From positions 62,001-126,000 of the forward strand of contig NZ_CCMG01000007.1 in the NCBI RefSeq assembly GCF_000751075.1: a stretch of 64,000 nt of DNA, given 5' to 3'. The translations under genes were made by a program, and so were the position numbers. The notes beneath the pieces were generated by a model. It saw nothing but the letters and a program-made list of their open reading frames with translations. It was not told the DNA's origin and made no database searches. This DNA comes from Rickettsia tamurae (GTDB taxonomy: Bacteria > Pseudomonadota > Alphaproteobacteria > Rickettsiales > Rickettsiaceae). Below are positions 39,286 through 48,283 of the stretch, one piece after another (the stretch's first letter is position 1; every line of letters begins with the position of its first letter).

Positions 39286-39797
39286 ACTTTTTTAAAGTAA
39301 TTCATAGGAGAGTCAAGTATAAGACGAATTATATTATAAGAAAATATAGTTGTTAAAAATTGAAAGAAAATTATTAAATATCCGTCTGCTTCTAGCTTCT
39401 TGATTGTTACTAGTAAATATTTAAAATTCAATATAAATAAACAATAAACACAAAAAACAACAAAATTTATCAAATAGTTTTTAGCTATAAAAAATTTTGA
39501 AGAGAGTTTATATATTATATATGCCGACAAAAAAACTAACGAATTTGTACCGATAGGCATACCGCTTACTTGATCTATCAATAGACCGAGGAAAAATATG
39601 CTAAAAATATTTAAGGAATATAACGACATAAAATAATAAATAAATATAATTTCCATCGCTGGAAAAATTCTGCTTTGAATATTTATTTTATAACTCACCA
39701 ACGGAAATAATATTATAAAAAAACATAATAAAGCAAACAGCAATTTCAATATTATTTGTAAGCTATTTTTATATATTTCCTGTTTTATCTTTAACAT
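39279..39797 (-). CDS. mreD: Rod-shape determining protein MreD
   Basis: A 172-residue hydrophobic protein (MLKIKQEIYKNSLQIIL start) with about five membrane helices and the characteristic GLLIDQVSGMPIGTNSLVF segment. I chose the ATG at 39797 because the longer frame upstream is RPE sequence. MreD helps couple MreB to the elongation machinery. mreB and mreC are not adjacent here: the upstream region holds palindromic elements. Confidence 0.85.
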   Translation of the reverse strand: MLKIKQEIYKNSLQIILKLLFALLCFFIILFPLVSYKINIQSRIFPAMEIIFIYYFMSLYSLNIFSIFFLGLLIDQVSGMPIGTNSLVFLSAYIIYKLSSKFFIAKNYLINFVVFCVYCLFILNFKYLLVTIKKLEADGYLIIFFQFLTTIFSYNIIRLILDSPMNYFKKVC

Positions 39798-39828
39798 AAA
39801 TAGTTTTTTGTTATGTGTTTTGTTTGTA

Positions 39829-40080
39829 GTTGTTATATGGATCAGTTTTTTCGTCATTGCGAGGAACTTACAAAGTAATTGACGAAGCAATCTCAGGAGT
39901 TTGTTATTATTTCATGAGATTGTTGCGTGGACCGGTAAAACCCACTGTGTCACCAGTTCGCTTGACCACGGGGTCCATAAAAACAATAAAAAATACTAAT
40001 AATTTTAGTATTTTTAACTGGATACCGTGGTCAAGCCACGGGATGACAGAGGTGAAATTGATACATGCAACAATACCGAT
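39829..40080. repeat. Mosaic of palindromic elements upstream of mreD
   Basis: Order: gttgttatatggatcag (outer arm), cgtcattgcgaggaac to tgagattg (an element cut at its right end), ttgcgtggaccgg (a second outer-type element), a hairpin around cgcttgaccacggggtcc with ccgtggtcaagccacggg, then gatacatgcaacaatacc. Chimeric junctions suggest several rounds of insertion and deletion. Confidence 0.75.
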
Positions 40081-40125
40081 TTGGTATCCACCCAATAACC
40101 ATATCAACCGTATACAAAATATAAA

Positions 40126-40323
40126 TTAATTTTCTATTTTGTACAGTTTTAAAAAATGAATATGGACTCTACAATAACTCACAACAACTAGGATTACATA
40201 CTTGTGGTGGAGAAAAATGGCTTGTTTTAATATAATATTATTTCTTGTTATCGTAGGATCAAAAGACTTAAGCCGTGGGATAGGTATATTAGGTTTATCT
40301 GTTATATTTTTATTTTTTGACAT
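40126..40323 (-). CDS. Short hypothetical protein or gene remnant with strong ribosome-binding site
   Basis: A 65-residue frame starting MSKNKNITDKPNIPIPRL right after an excellent aaggaggttttt ribosome-binding site. The first half is Pro-rich and polar. The second half (YVILVVVSYCRVHIHF) looks hydrophobic and less protein-like. It may be the 5' part of a lost longer gene. No family recognised. Confidence 0.35.
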   Translation of the reverse strand: MSKNKNITDKPNIPIPRLKSFDPTITRNNIILKQAIFLHHKYVILVVVSYCRVHIHFLKLYKIEN

Positions 40324-40389
40324 AAAAACCTCCTTTTTAGCTTATATACTTGTCATTGCGAGGAAAATTAGGCTTTGTTGTACAGACCG

Positions 40390-40495
40390 TTTTATGTCAT
40401 TCCCGCGTAGGCGGGAATCCAGTTAAAAATACTAATGATTTTAGTATTTTTTATTGTTTTCCGGATACCGTGGTCAAGCTACGGTAAGTAATATT
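40390..40495. repeat. Partial palindromic element next to ftsI
   Basis: The hairpin cattcccgcgtaggcgggaat leads into ttaaaaatactaatgatttt and ccggataccgtggtcaagc. It is truncated just before the ftsI stop. Confidence 0.7.
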
Positions 40496-40503
40496 TTTAA
40501 TTT

Positions 40504-42189
40504 TTAACTTTCCTCTTCACTTTGTTCTATCGGCTCTAAACCATATAAAGATATCATACGTTCAAACACTCTACCGGCAGTAGGGGCAGCAGTCCAGCTC
40601 GCCGTTGCAAAGCCAAAGCTTTCTTTAGTGGGCTTTGGTTCATCAAATCTAATAAAAATAACATATTGCGGGTTAGATGCAGGTAGCACTCCTAAAAACG
40701 ATGAAGCTCTACTATTTTTTAGATATTTCTTTTTACCCCCTGCACCTTGTGAAAGTTTTTCTGCCGTACCGGTCTTACCACCGATAAGATAGCCTTTGAC
40801 CTCTGCTCTTTTACCGTTACCTTCTTTTACTACCGATCTAAATAATTTCTTCATTTGGGTAGAGGTATTTTCACTAAAAACTTTTGTACCTATTACTTTT
40901 TCATCCTTTCTTTTTAATAAAGTAAGATCATATAAAGTACCGCCATTAACAACCGGTAACATTGCTCTAACAAAATGCAAAGGACTAATCGAAATGCCGT
41001 AGCCGTACGACATAGTAACACTAGTTAACTCATTCCATCTTTTCTCGGAAGGAAATAACGGAGTACCTCGTTCAGGTAATTCTATTTGTAACTGATCTAA
41101 TAAACCTAATTTTTTTAGATATTTTTTAAAATTGCTTTTACCGATTTCAAGCATAATTTGACTTGTGCCAATATTTGAAGAATATAGAAAAATCTCAGGT
41201 ACACTATGCCACCCTTGCCTTGGCGTATAATCCTTAAGCTGGAATCCTCCTACTTTCATATAGCTTATATCATAAGCATCATTCATATTTATTGCACCGG
41301 TATCAAAACCGACTGCCATAGTTAATGCCTTAAATACCGAACCCATTTCGTAAATGCCGAGACTTGCTATATTAAACAACTCTTCCGGTTTTGCTAAACT
41401 CGGATGATGAGGATCGAAATCAGGCTTATTTACTAATGCTAAAATCTCGCCGTTATTTGGATCAGCAATAATACCTACTGCTCCTATAGCCTTAAATTGC
41501 TTTAAAGTTTTATCAATCTCTTCACTTAAAATACTTTGTAATCTGATATCAATAGATAATTGAAGTGGTTCTTTCCGATTCTTTGGTTCGTTTAATTCAT
41601 AATCGGAATTAGTTAAATATTTATCGTAAGCGAGTTCTAAGCCACTAAGCCCTACCGAATCTCTACCTACATAACCGACAACATGCGACAATAAATTAGA
41701 AAATGTATAAATTCGTTTCTGCTCTTCTTCAAATTCAAAACCAAGTAACCCAAGGCTAGTTATCTTTTCTTGCTGACTAGGTAATAAATCTCTTTTTACC
41801 CATATAAAGCTTTTATTTGACTTAAGTTCTGCAAGTAATTTAGCCTTATTAATATCAGGTAGAATTTCTGCTAGCTTTTTTACGGAAGCTTCAGGATCAA
41901 GTACTATTTGTGGATTAGCAAATAATGATGCTGAAGGTAGGTTAACGGCTAATAAATTACCGTTCCGATCAACTATTTCTTTTCTAAATTGATGATTTTT
42001 TTTAAAAGAATTTTGGTTTTTATCGTAAACATTTGTAGCAACGATTATTAACCGGTAAGATAAAGTACAAAAAAGAAAAGAAAAGCCACAAATAACTATT
42101 AATAATCGGATTTTTGTATTTTTACTACAAACATTCCAAATTATCAGACTTTTAATTGCAGGTTTCCATTTTTCCAAAATTTGTTTCAT
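40504..42189 (-). CDS. ftsI: Peptidoglycan transpeptidase FtsI (PBP3), cell division
   Basis: A 561-residue class B PBP. The membrane anchor lies at about 27-50 (LLIVICGFSFLFCTLSYRLII). The transpeptidase motifs are SVFK (about 282), SSN (about 332) and KTG (about 466). The division-specific partner domain is present. It is the last gene in the mraZ-rsmH-ftsL-ftsI run on the - strand, but an RPE stack of about 190 bp separates it from ftsL. Confidence 0.95.
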   Translation of the reverse strand: MKQILEKWKPAIKSLIIWNVCSKNTKIRLLIVICGFSFLFCTLSYRLIIVATNVYDKNQNSFKKNHQFRKEIVDRNGNLLAVNLPSASLFANPQIVLDPEASVKKLAEILPDINKAKLLAELKSNKSFIWVKRDLLPSQQEKITSLGLLGFEFEEEQKRIYTFSNLLSHVVGYVGRDSVGLSGLELAYDKYLTNSDYELNEPKNRKEPLQLSIDIRLQSILSEEIDKTLKQFKAIGAVGIIADPNNGEILALVNKPDFDPHHPSLAKPEELFNIASLGIYEMGSVFKALTMAVGFDTGAINMNDAYDISYMKVGGFQLKDYTPRQGWHSVPEIFLYSSNIGTSQIMLEIGKSNFKKYLKKLGLLDQLQIELPERGTPLFPSEKRWNELTSVTMSYGYGISISPLHFVRAMLPVVNGGTLYDLTLLKRKDEKVIGTKVFSENTSTQMKKLFRSVVKEGNGKRAEVKGYLIGGKTGTAEKLSQGAGGKKKYLKNSRASSFLGVLPASNPQYVIFIRFDEPKPTKESFGFATASWTAAPTAGRVFERMISLYGLEPIEQSEEES

Positions 42190-42224
42190 ATGTTATTTAT
42201 GGTGTTTTAAGTGGGTAGCGATCC

Positions 42225-42413
42225 CGTCATGAGAGGAGGCATTGTTGCGTGGATCAATTTCACCTCTGTCATCCCGTGGCTTGACCACGGGATCCAGTTA
42301 AAAATACTAAAATTATTAGTATTTTTTATTGTTTTTATAGACCCCGTGGTCAAGCCACGAGGTGACCAGTGGGTTTTACCGGTCCACGCAACAATGTCCG
42401 CTCGCAATGACGT
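42225..42413. repeat. Full-length nested palindromic element between ftsL and ftsI
   Basis: Arms ggcattgttgcgtggatc and ggtccacgcaacaatg flank an inner element. It has gtcatcccgtggcttgacc, a ttaaaaatactaaaattat centre and ccgtggtcaagccacgagg. A further outer pair, cgtcatgag and gctcgcaatgacg, encloses everything. It sits inside the division operon. Confidence 0.85.
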
Positions 42414-42806
42414 TTAAGGCTTCGTCCTACTCGAAACAGTCTGTATATACTTATTATTCGTAATTCTTTTGTAACGCCATTTACTACTCTTTGAAATACT
42501 AATATTATGATTAAATTTAATATTTTGATCGATATTTGGCCCTAACGGATCTTTTATCATTTGATAAGATTTAACTGTTTCTAATTTTAAATAAGCTGCC
42601 GCAAGTTTTTCCAATCTAGCCGGCAAAAGTAGATAAGCTTGCTCTGCTTTTAAAATATGAATATTATTATTCTCACTATTTATCTGTTTTACAACACTAC
42701 TTAATTGATAATCAAGAGTTGAGACTCGCTCCTTTATGCTGAACAAACTACATATTGCTATAATTGTTATCAATAATGTTAAATAGTGAAACTTTCTTAT
42801 ACTCAT
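42414..42806 (-). CDS. ftsL: FtsL-like cell division protein
   Basis: A 130-residue bitopic protein: short cytoplasmic start (MSIRKFHYL), one membrane helix (about 8-25), then a coiled coil (STLDYQLSSVVKQINSENNN) ending with the LPARLEKLAAAYL segment typical of alphaproteobacterial FtsL. Assignment rests mainly on its place between rsmH and ftsI and on topology. The last residues lie close to the adjacent RPE. Confidence 0.8.
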   Translation of the reverse strand: MSIRKFHYLTLLITIIAICSLFSIKERVSTLDYQLSSVVKQINSENNNIHILKAEQAYLLLPARLEKLAAAYLKLETVKSYQMIKDPLGPNIDQNIKFNHNISISKSSKWRYKRITNNKYIQTVSSRTKP

Positions 42807-42812
42807 AATTAA

Positions 42813-43736
42813 TTACTCATGTATCGCTTTTGCTGCTCGAAGTTTTGCCGATCTCGCTCTAATATTTAGCCCTACTTCTTTATCTGACGGTGCTAGAGCT
42901 TTGTTAGTAATAATCTTAAGCCATTTATCTGGATCAATTGCCATATCGTCTTTAGCATATTTTGACCTTGCTACCGGCTTTTCCGAATTTTCTTTAAAGA
43001 AATTCTTAACTATCCTGTCTTCTAAAGAGTGAAAAGACACCACAACTAAACGTCCGTCTTTCTTTAATATATTTTTTACATTCGCTAAAAACCGCTCTAA
43101 CTCCCCAAACTCATCGTTTATATAAATCCTAATAGCTTGAAAGGTTTTAGTGGCAGGATCAATTTTGCCTTTTCTAAATCCTATACTACTTCTAACAATC
43201 TCGGCTAACCTGTCCGTGCTATCAATTCTCACCGTTTTTCTATATTCTACGATTCTCCTAGCAATTCTTCGTGAAAAGCTCTCATCTCCGTATTTGTAAA
43301 TTACGTCAGCTAGCTCTTTTTCCTCTGCCGTATTTACAAACTCCTCGGCATTAAGTCCCTGCCCACTCATACGCATATCAAGCGGTCCGTCATGCAAAAA
43401 CGAAAATCCTCTATCTGCTATATCTAACTGCATTGATGAAACGCCTAAATCCAGCACTATCCCATCAAATTTTTTTTTCTTAAGTTTTGTAAAGCTATCC
43501 GCAAAATTCGTTTCTATAAAATCAAACCTCTCACCGTAATTTTGCTTAATTTCTTCGGCTCTTTTAATCACATTCGGATCACGATCCAAAGCTGTGATAT
43601 AACAGTCACAGCTTTCTAATATTGCTTTGCTATATCCTCCTGCTCCAAACGTACAATCTAAATAAGACTCACCGTCTTTTGGGCTTAAGGCCTCTAACAT
43701 TTCATTTAGCATTACAGACACATGAGATTGTATCAT
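42813..43736 (-). CDS. rsmH: 16S rRNA (cytosine1402-N4)-methyltransferase RsmH
   Basis: A 307-residue SAM methyltransferase, also called MraW. It starts [17 protein letters not shown] and has DCTFGAGGYSKAIL (SAM site) near residue 24, GIVLDLGVSSMQLD and VVSFHSLEDRIVK. Length and motifs fit the family. Its start overlaps the mraZ stop by one base (TAATG). Confidence 0.95.
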   Translation of the reverse strand: MIQSHVSVMLNEMLEALSPKDGESYLDCTFGAGGYSKAILESCDCYITALDRDPNVIKRAEEIKQNYGERFDFIETNFADSFTKLKKKKFDGIVLDLGVSSMQLDIADRGFSFLHDGPLDMRMSGQGLNAEEFVNTAEEKELADVIYKYGDESFSRRIARRIVEYRKTVRIDSTDRLAEIVRSSIGFRKGKIDPATKTFQAIRIYINDEFGELERFLANVKNILKKDGRLVVVSFHSLEDRIVKNFFKENSEKPVARSKYAKDDMAIDPDKWLKIITNKALAPSDKEVGLNIRARSAKLRAAKAIHE

Positions 43737-44185
43737 TAATGAGCATTCCTTAGAGTTAAACGCTTTTCATGAGCAATTTTTTGAGCGGAATTTAAATATT
43801 TCTCAAAATTCTGCGGCTGCCAAATCTCAAAAATCACCCCTTTACCTACAAAACATGCTTGCTCTTCGATTCCTGCATGCTTCATTAAAGATTGCGGCAA
43901 TATAACTCTTCCCTCACCATCAAAGGAAAGCTGCACTGCTTCCCCGAATATCATAGTCTCAAAGGCATCACGCTCCTCGGAATAAGGATCAAGCGTCTCT
44001 ATCATCTGCCTTAATTTCTCGATATGCGAAATACCGCATGCTTCAATACAATTATTCCTAATCGACGGATAAGCAATCACACCGTTAAATAATTCTTTCC
44101 CTAGTACCGCACGGTAATTCGCCGGCACCGACACCCTACTCTTTTTATCAACACCATTTACATACTTAGATAAAAATACATTCAT
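43736..44185 (-). CDS. mraZ: Transcriptional regulator MraZ
   Basis: A 149-residue protein with two AbrB-like DNA-binding repeats; DXXXR motifs include [10 protein letters not shown] and DGEGRVILP. MraZ represses its own division/cell-wall operon through TGGGN direct repeats, and such repeats sit directly at its start codon. First gene of the dcw-type cluster. Confidence 0.93.
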   Translation of the reverse strand: MNVFLSKYVNGVDKKSRVSVPANYRAVLGKELFNGVIAYPSIRNNCIEACGISHIEKLRQMIETLDPYSEERDAFETMIFGEAVQLSFDGEGRVILPQSLMKHAGIEEQACFVGKGVIFEIWQPQNFEKYLNSAQKIAHEKRLTLRNAH

Positions 44186-44220
44186 TGGTATAATTTGGGT
44201 TAATTTGGGATTTAATGGAA
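44186..44220. promoter_or_regulatory. MraZ operator: four TGGNN boxes with 10-bp period
   Basis: On the + strand TGGTA (44186), TGGGT (44196), TGGGA (44206) and TGGAA (44216) are separated by exactly five bases. MraZ is known to bind TGGGN repeats with five-base spacing in the promoter of its own operon. The boxes begin one base upstream of the mraZ start codon. The central two are canonical and the outer two are degenerate. Confidence 0.75.
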
Positions 44221-44340
44221 AATTATAGGATATTATAGGAATATAACGTAGTCAAGCGTTTTTAACAGGTAGGAGTTAAATTATTAACTTGTGTCTTTAT
44301 TGTCATTACGAACTGGCATTGTTGCATGGATCGGTTCTTC

Positions 44341-44434
44341 CGTCATTGCGAGGAAATTGCATAGCAATTGACGAAGCAATCTCGTGCCAAAATCCTGAGA
44401 TTGCCACGCTCCTTGCAAGTCGCTCGCAATGACG
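44341..44434. repeat. Palindromic element with partial outer arm
   Basis: A complete inner element, cgtcattgcgaggaaattg to cgctcgcaatgacg. Just upstream, ggcattgttgcatggatcgg (about 44315) is the left arm of the other element type, with no clear right arm, so the outer element is truncated. Confidence 0.8.
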
Positions 44435-44482
44435 ATATCATTCTTTATTTTACAATGCCCTAATAACTTAACATTTAAAATC

Positions 44483-44530
44483 TTGACATATATTTCAAAC
44501 TGAACTAAACTAAGCTAGTTTAAATCAGTT
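44483..44530 (+). promoter_or_regulatory. Promoter with overlapping operator for the Phd/VapC-like operon
   Basis: TTGACA (44483-44488) and TAAACT (44506-44511) are 17 bases apart. An imperfect inverted repeat, aactgaactaaacta (44498-44512) and tagtttaaatcagtt (44516-44530), covers the -10 box. This is the expected layout for autoregulation by the antitoxin. Confidence 0.6.
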
Positions 44531-44549
44531 AAAAAATTAAAGGTTTAAA

Positions 44550-44777
44550 ATGCAAATAGTTAACATTCACAATGCAAAAACTCATTTATCCGAATTAATA
44601 AAATTAGCTGCAAACGGCGAAGAAATAATTATATGTAAATCAGGCAAGCCTACCGTCAAACTTATACAATATAATCCTAAGAAACAACGGCGTAAACCCG
44701 GCTATTGGGAAGGTAAAGTTGTTGTAAAAGAGGATTTTGATGATTTACCCGATGATTTTATGGATTTTTTTAAGTAA
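44550..44777 (+). CDS. Phd/YefM-family antitoxin
   Basis: A 75-residue protein starting MQIVNIHNAKTHLSELIKLA, the Phd/YefM/VapB opening. The C-terminal part (EDFDDLPDDFMDFF) is acidic and toxin-binding. It precedes a PIN-domain toxin by 9 bp and should bind the operator upstream. Confidence 0.8.
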   Translation: MQIVNIHNAKTHLSELIKLAANGEEIIICKSGKPTVKLIQYNPKKQRRKPGYWEGKVVVKEDFDDLPDDFMDFFK

Positions 44778-44786
44778 TTGTCTCAG

Positions 44787-45164
44787 ATGAAATACCTATT
44801 AGATACACATATTTTATTGCAGTGGCTAAATAATGATAAAACCTTGCCGCATAAAATAGCAGAAATTATAGCTAATCCTAATAATATAATTTTCGTAAGC
44901 AGTGTAAATACATGGGAGATTACTATTAAAAAATCTTTAGGAAAACTAGAAGCTCCAAATGACCTAGAAAAAGCCATTGAGGCTAATGAATTTCAAAAAT
45001 TACCGATTTCTATAGCACATAGCACTTATATTGCAAATTTACCTTTATATCATAAAGACCCGTTTGATAGACTATTGATAGCCCAAGCAATAGTAGAAGG
45101 TTTAACCTTATTAACTTGCGATACTTACATATCTAAATATTCTGTACATACAATTAAAGCTTAA
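44787..45164 (+). CDS. VapC-like PIN-domain ribonuclease toxin
   Basis: A 125-residue PIN-domain protein from ATG 44787 (MKYLLDTHILLQWLNND); a TTG at 44778 would add three residues. Acidic catalytic residues are visible in LLDTH, SVNTWEITIKK and PFDRLLIAQA. Probably an RNase that cleaves tRNA or rRNA when freed from its antitoxin. Both partners look intact, so the pair may be active. Confidence 0.85.
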   Translation: MKYLLDTHILLQWLNNDKTLPHKIAEIIANPNNIIFVSSVNTWEITIKKSLGKLEAPNDLEKAIEANEFQKLPISIAHSTYIANLPLYHKDPFDRLLIAQAIVEGLTLLTCDTYISKYSVHTIKA

Positions 45165-45235
45165 TATACAAAAAATATTGATTTATTAATTTTTATTAAT
45201 GATTACTCTGTTTTGAACATAAATAAAGGTTAATT

Positions 45236-45959
45236 ATGCCGCAATTTGAATGTATAGCCACGATACTTAGATCACTCGGAAGTTATCAACCAAACTTTCC
45301 TTTACCTTATTTGTTTAATATTGGCGACAAGCTATTTACTTCCGTACCCTATCATGCATTTATGAAAGATAATACTACTAATACCCTTATAGATTTTGAA
45401 GAATGTGAAGACAACGCAAGTTATAGAATTCATAACTGGGCAAGAATTTTAATGAGAAAATGTCCGAAAGAAGCTAAACATACTATTAACTCTATAATAA
45501 AAGATTCAAATATACCGGCTTTTATAGGCTTTAATACTACTGAAGATTGTATTATTAATGCTAACTTTGAAGCCAATTTAAGAAACTTTACTTCATATGC
45601 TTTAGGACCAACAATACATACTGCCGGGTTTATGATGTTCGATAAAGAAGATTCAAACATGCCGTCCGGTAATTCTTCAATTACTTCAACATTTTTATCA
45701 TTCACTAAAGACGGAGTAGTAACAATTTGTTGTGTAATTTTTGCTATATTAGCTATTTTAAAAATACAAGAATATTGTAAAAATAGTAAAAAAAACTTTA
45801 GACCAAGATAATGATAACACTTATACGCCAATGGAGCTATTAAGTAAAAAAGAAAATAAGTTTATAGAGCATCAAGATAATATATATAAATATAATCCTG
45901 ATAAAGATATTCATGAAAAATATAGTACTACCATTTTAGGTTCTGCATCTGAAGTTTAA
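45236..45959 (+). CDS. Membrane-anchored hypothetical protein with frameshift in an A8 run
   Basis: The open part is 191 residues (45236-45811) with one C-terminal membrane helix (VVTICCVIFAILAILKI). Just after it a run of eight A (about 45788) breaks the frame. The next frame continues cleanly for about 55 residues (TLDQDNDNTYTPMELLSKKE ... LGSASEV) to a stop at 45959, as if it were the native cytosolic tail. Either a sequencing/evolution indel or transcriptional slippage on the A run explains it. No family recognised. Confidence 0.55.
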
Positions 45960-46025
45960 ATTAATTATAGTATATTAAAAAATAATAACCTATAGTGAAT
46001 GTCATTTAAAAACTTAACCTAATTT

Positions 46026-47429
46026 ATGCTTAAAATACCTATAGATAATGTTATTGTATTCATATATCTAATATCTATTCTACTCATTGGTATATATTAC
46101 CGAGCTAAACATAGTAGTTTTAAGAACTATGCAAATGTCGAAAGTAAAGCGAAAAATAGTAAGCTGTTATTAATAGCTACGATATTTGCAAGCTCTGTCG
46201 GAGGAGCTACCACTTTCGGCATTATGGAAAAGGCTTTTTTGGGACATGAATATTATGCTTACGCTCTTATACTTACAATACCTATAGATATATTAATTGC
46301 GATCTATATAGTGCCTTTAATTGCCAAACATTACGGAGCTGAAAGTATCGGCGACATTATGAGTACATATTACGGTAATATCGGTCGTTTTATCGGCGGT
46401 GTTAGCTCAGTCATTGTTTCAGTGGGGTTTTTGGCTGCTCAAATAAGCGTAAGCGGCTATATTTTTCAATATATCTTAGAAATAAATTATGTAAATGGGG
46501 TAATTTTAAGTTATAGTATAGTACTTATATATACTACAATAGGCGGTTTACAATCTATTGTTTTTACTAATTTACTACAATTTTTGGCGATGATAATCGC
46601 TATACCAACCATAACTTTTATCAGTTTAAATAAAGTTAATTTTGTAGATTTTATCGGTAGCTTATCAAGCACGAATTTTGATCAGAGCAACCTACTTTCT
46701 TATACGATTGCAGCAGCTTTAAGCTTTAGCGTCATGAATCTATATCCTACATTTATCCAAAGAGCTTTAATTAATAAAAATCCTACGCAAACAACTAAAG
46801 CAATATATGCAAAATCTGCTATATATTTTTTCTTCTTGATTTGCATTACTTTAAACGGTTTAATTGCTTATAAGCTTTATCCAAACCAACCGTCAAATTT
46901 AGTATTACCTTATTTAATCAACCAAATCATCCCGACCTTAATTCAAGGGATAGTAATGAGCGGCCTCTTAGCTGCCGTTATGTCTACTGCCGATTCTGAT
47001 TTAAACGTTACTTCTATAGCTCTCGTTAAGGATATAATTAACCCTATACTTAAAGTAAAAAATCAGCAAAAATTATTATTAATTGCTCGAATTATTAACG
47101 TTATAATAGGAAGTTTTGCAATAATTGTAGCTTTAAAATTTAGTAATGTAATTGACTTAGTAGTGTTCTTTACCGGTTTTTGGGGACCGGTAATATTAGT
47201 ACCGTTAATAACAACACTTTTTGGTATCAGAACATCTAAAACCGCAATGGCTTTATCATCACTCGGCGGAGCAGCTACTTTTTTAACGTGGGAATATTAT
47301 TCTTTATACCTAAAATATTTTAACCTGAAAGGAGTATTTATAGGGACAATGACAAGTCTGATAATATTTATTTTAGGACGAAACGTCATTGCGAGCAGCC
47401 ATAGGCTGCGTGGCAATCCAGAAAAATAA
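46026..47429 (+). CDS. Sodium:solute symporter (SSS family), RPE-derived C-terminus
   Basis: A 467-residue protein with about 12-13 membrane helices. The family motif is clear (ASSVGGATTFGIMEKA near residue 55, and ISLSVMN-like and SGLLAAVMSTADSDLN segments). SSS proteins import proline, pantothenate or other solutes with Na+. The substrate cannot be told. The last residues (NVIASSHRLRGNPEK) come from a palindromic element starting at 47384, so the native C-terminus has been replaced. Confidence 0.82.
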   Translation: MLKIPIDNVIVFIYLISILLIGIYYRAKHSSFKNYANVESKAKNSKLLLIATIFASSVGGATTFGIMEKAFLGHEYYAYALILTIPIDILIAIYIVPLIAKHYGAESIGDIMSTYYGNIGRFIGGVSSVIVSVGFLAAQISVSGYIFQYILEINYVNGVILSYSIVLIYTTIGGLQSIVFTNLLQFLAMIIAIPTITFISLNKVNFVDFIGSLSSTNFDQSNLLSYTIAAALSFSVMNLYPTFIQRALINKNPTQTTKAIYAKSAIYFFFLICITLNGLIAYKLYPNQPSNLVLPYLINQIIPTLIQGIVMSGLLAAVMSTADSDLNVTSIALVKDIINPILKVKNQQKLLLIARIINVIIGSFAIIVALKFSNVIDLVVFFTGFWGPVILVPLITTLFGIRTSKTAMALSSLGGAATFLTWEYYSLYLKYFNLKGVFIGTMTSLIIFILGRNVIASSHRLRGNPEK

Positions 47430-47487
47430 TAAAAAAATGCTATGCATTTTTTTTCTTCCTTGCTTCGTCAATTACTTACGTAATTTC
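47384..47487. repeat. Palindromic element at the symporter 3' end
   Basis: It starts cgtcattgcgagcagcc, with an internal atgctatgcat, and ends cgtcaattacttacgtaatttcc without the terminal ctcgcaatgacg. It cuts off both the symporter and the Fic gene on the other strand. Confidence 0.8.
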
Positions 47488-47927
47488 CGATACTACCTGC
47501 ATAGTCTCTGCGTTAGTACGATATTTTCCTATAGCACCCAAATCTCTTCTACCGTTAGTTAATATTTCATGCCAACTAAACAAACAATCATGACTTAAGG
47601 GCTGCTTATACGAATAATACATATCGGCTAGCAATTCGGAAATGCCAATTTCTGCAGGTGAGGCTTTCCTATTATCCGTTGCTATATTAAAGTAACGCTT
47701 TATAGAAGATTGGCTCTATTTAGATATTCACCTTCAATTTCAGAACTATTCAATGCTTCGTCACTTGCAAGCATAACAATTAAGTTATTTTGATCTGCTT
47801 CTGAAAGATATTTAGTTGCTCCTAAAAGAATACCGCTATTTTTAACAAAATTTTTTTCTAAATCTAATATATGTTTCTGATCATATTCAAAGTTAGGCCA
47901 ATCCTTACTCTGCCAGTTCCATATCAT
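47476..47927 (-). pseudogene. Truncated Fic-domain AMPylator gene
   Basis: It begins at 47927 MIWNWQSKDWPNFEYDQKH, the Fic-associated N-terminal domain, with the inhibitory-helix motif SSEIEGEYL ([S/T]xxxE[G/N]). After a one-base frameshift near 47695 it continues SIKRYFNIATDNRKAS and WHEILTNGRRDLGAIGKY to VVSEIT. The catalytic HPFxDGNGR loop is missing because the gene stops inside the palindromic element. It is therefore inactive. Confidence 0.8.
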
Positions 47928-48034
47928 GAGTTATATATACTTTTTTCTATATAAAGCTGATACCCAAAACAGTTATTGCTATTACGTACATAATATGGTA
48001 CACTTGAGTATACAACTTTTTTAGAGATAATATT

Positions 48035-48283
48035 GTGGCTATTTATACAAGCTCGCAAGCACGAGCTAAATTATTCACTCTTATTGATGAGACAAATAAA
48101 ACTCATGAACCTATTTATATAAAGGGAAAACGTAATAATGCGGTAATCATATCAGAACAAGATTACGAGGGGTTGCAAGAGACTTTATATTTGTACTCTA
48201 AACCAGGCTTAGTAGAAAGAATTCTCGAAGCTAGTAAAGAACCGTTAGAAGAATGTATTAGTCATGAAGAAGCATGGAAATGA
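48035..48283 (+). CDS. YefM-family antitoxin
   Basis: An 82-residue protein with a GTG start (MAIYTSSQARAKLFTLIDE), the YefM/Phd pattern including VIISEQDYEGLQETLYL. Upstream, gtacataatatggtacac contains two GTACA cores like the known yefM operator. Overlaps the toxin by 10 bp. Confidence 0.85.
   Translation: MAIYTSSQARAKLFTLIDETNKTHEPIYIKGKRNNAVIISEQDYEGLQETLYLYSKPGLVERILEASKEPLEECISHEEAWK

Noticed and set aside
39798..39890. N-terminal extension of mreD
   Set aside because: It is mostly repeat sequence; MreD homologues start near the ATG at 39797.
42207..42417. Opposed small ORFs (66-68 residues) in the ftsL-ftsI gap
   Set aside because: Both are translations of one palindromic element; similar ORFs recur at other copies (39907-40107, 49068-49415).
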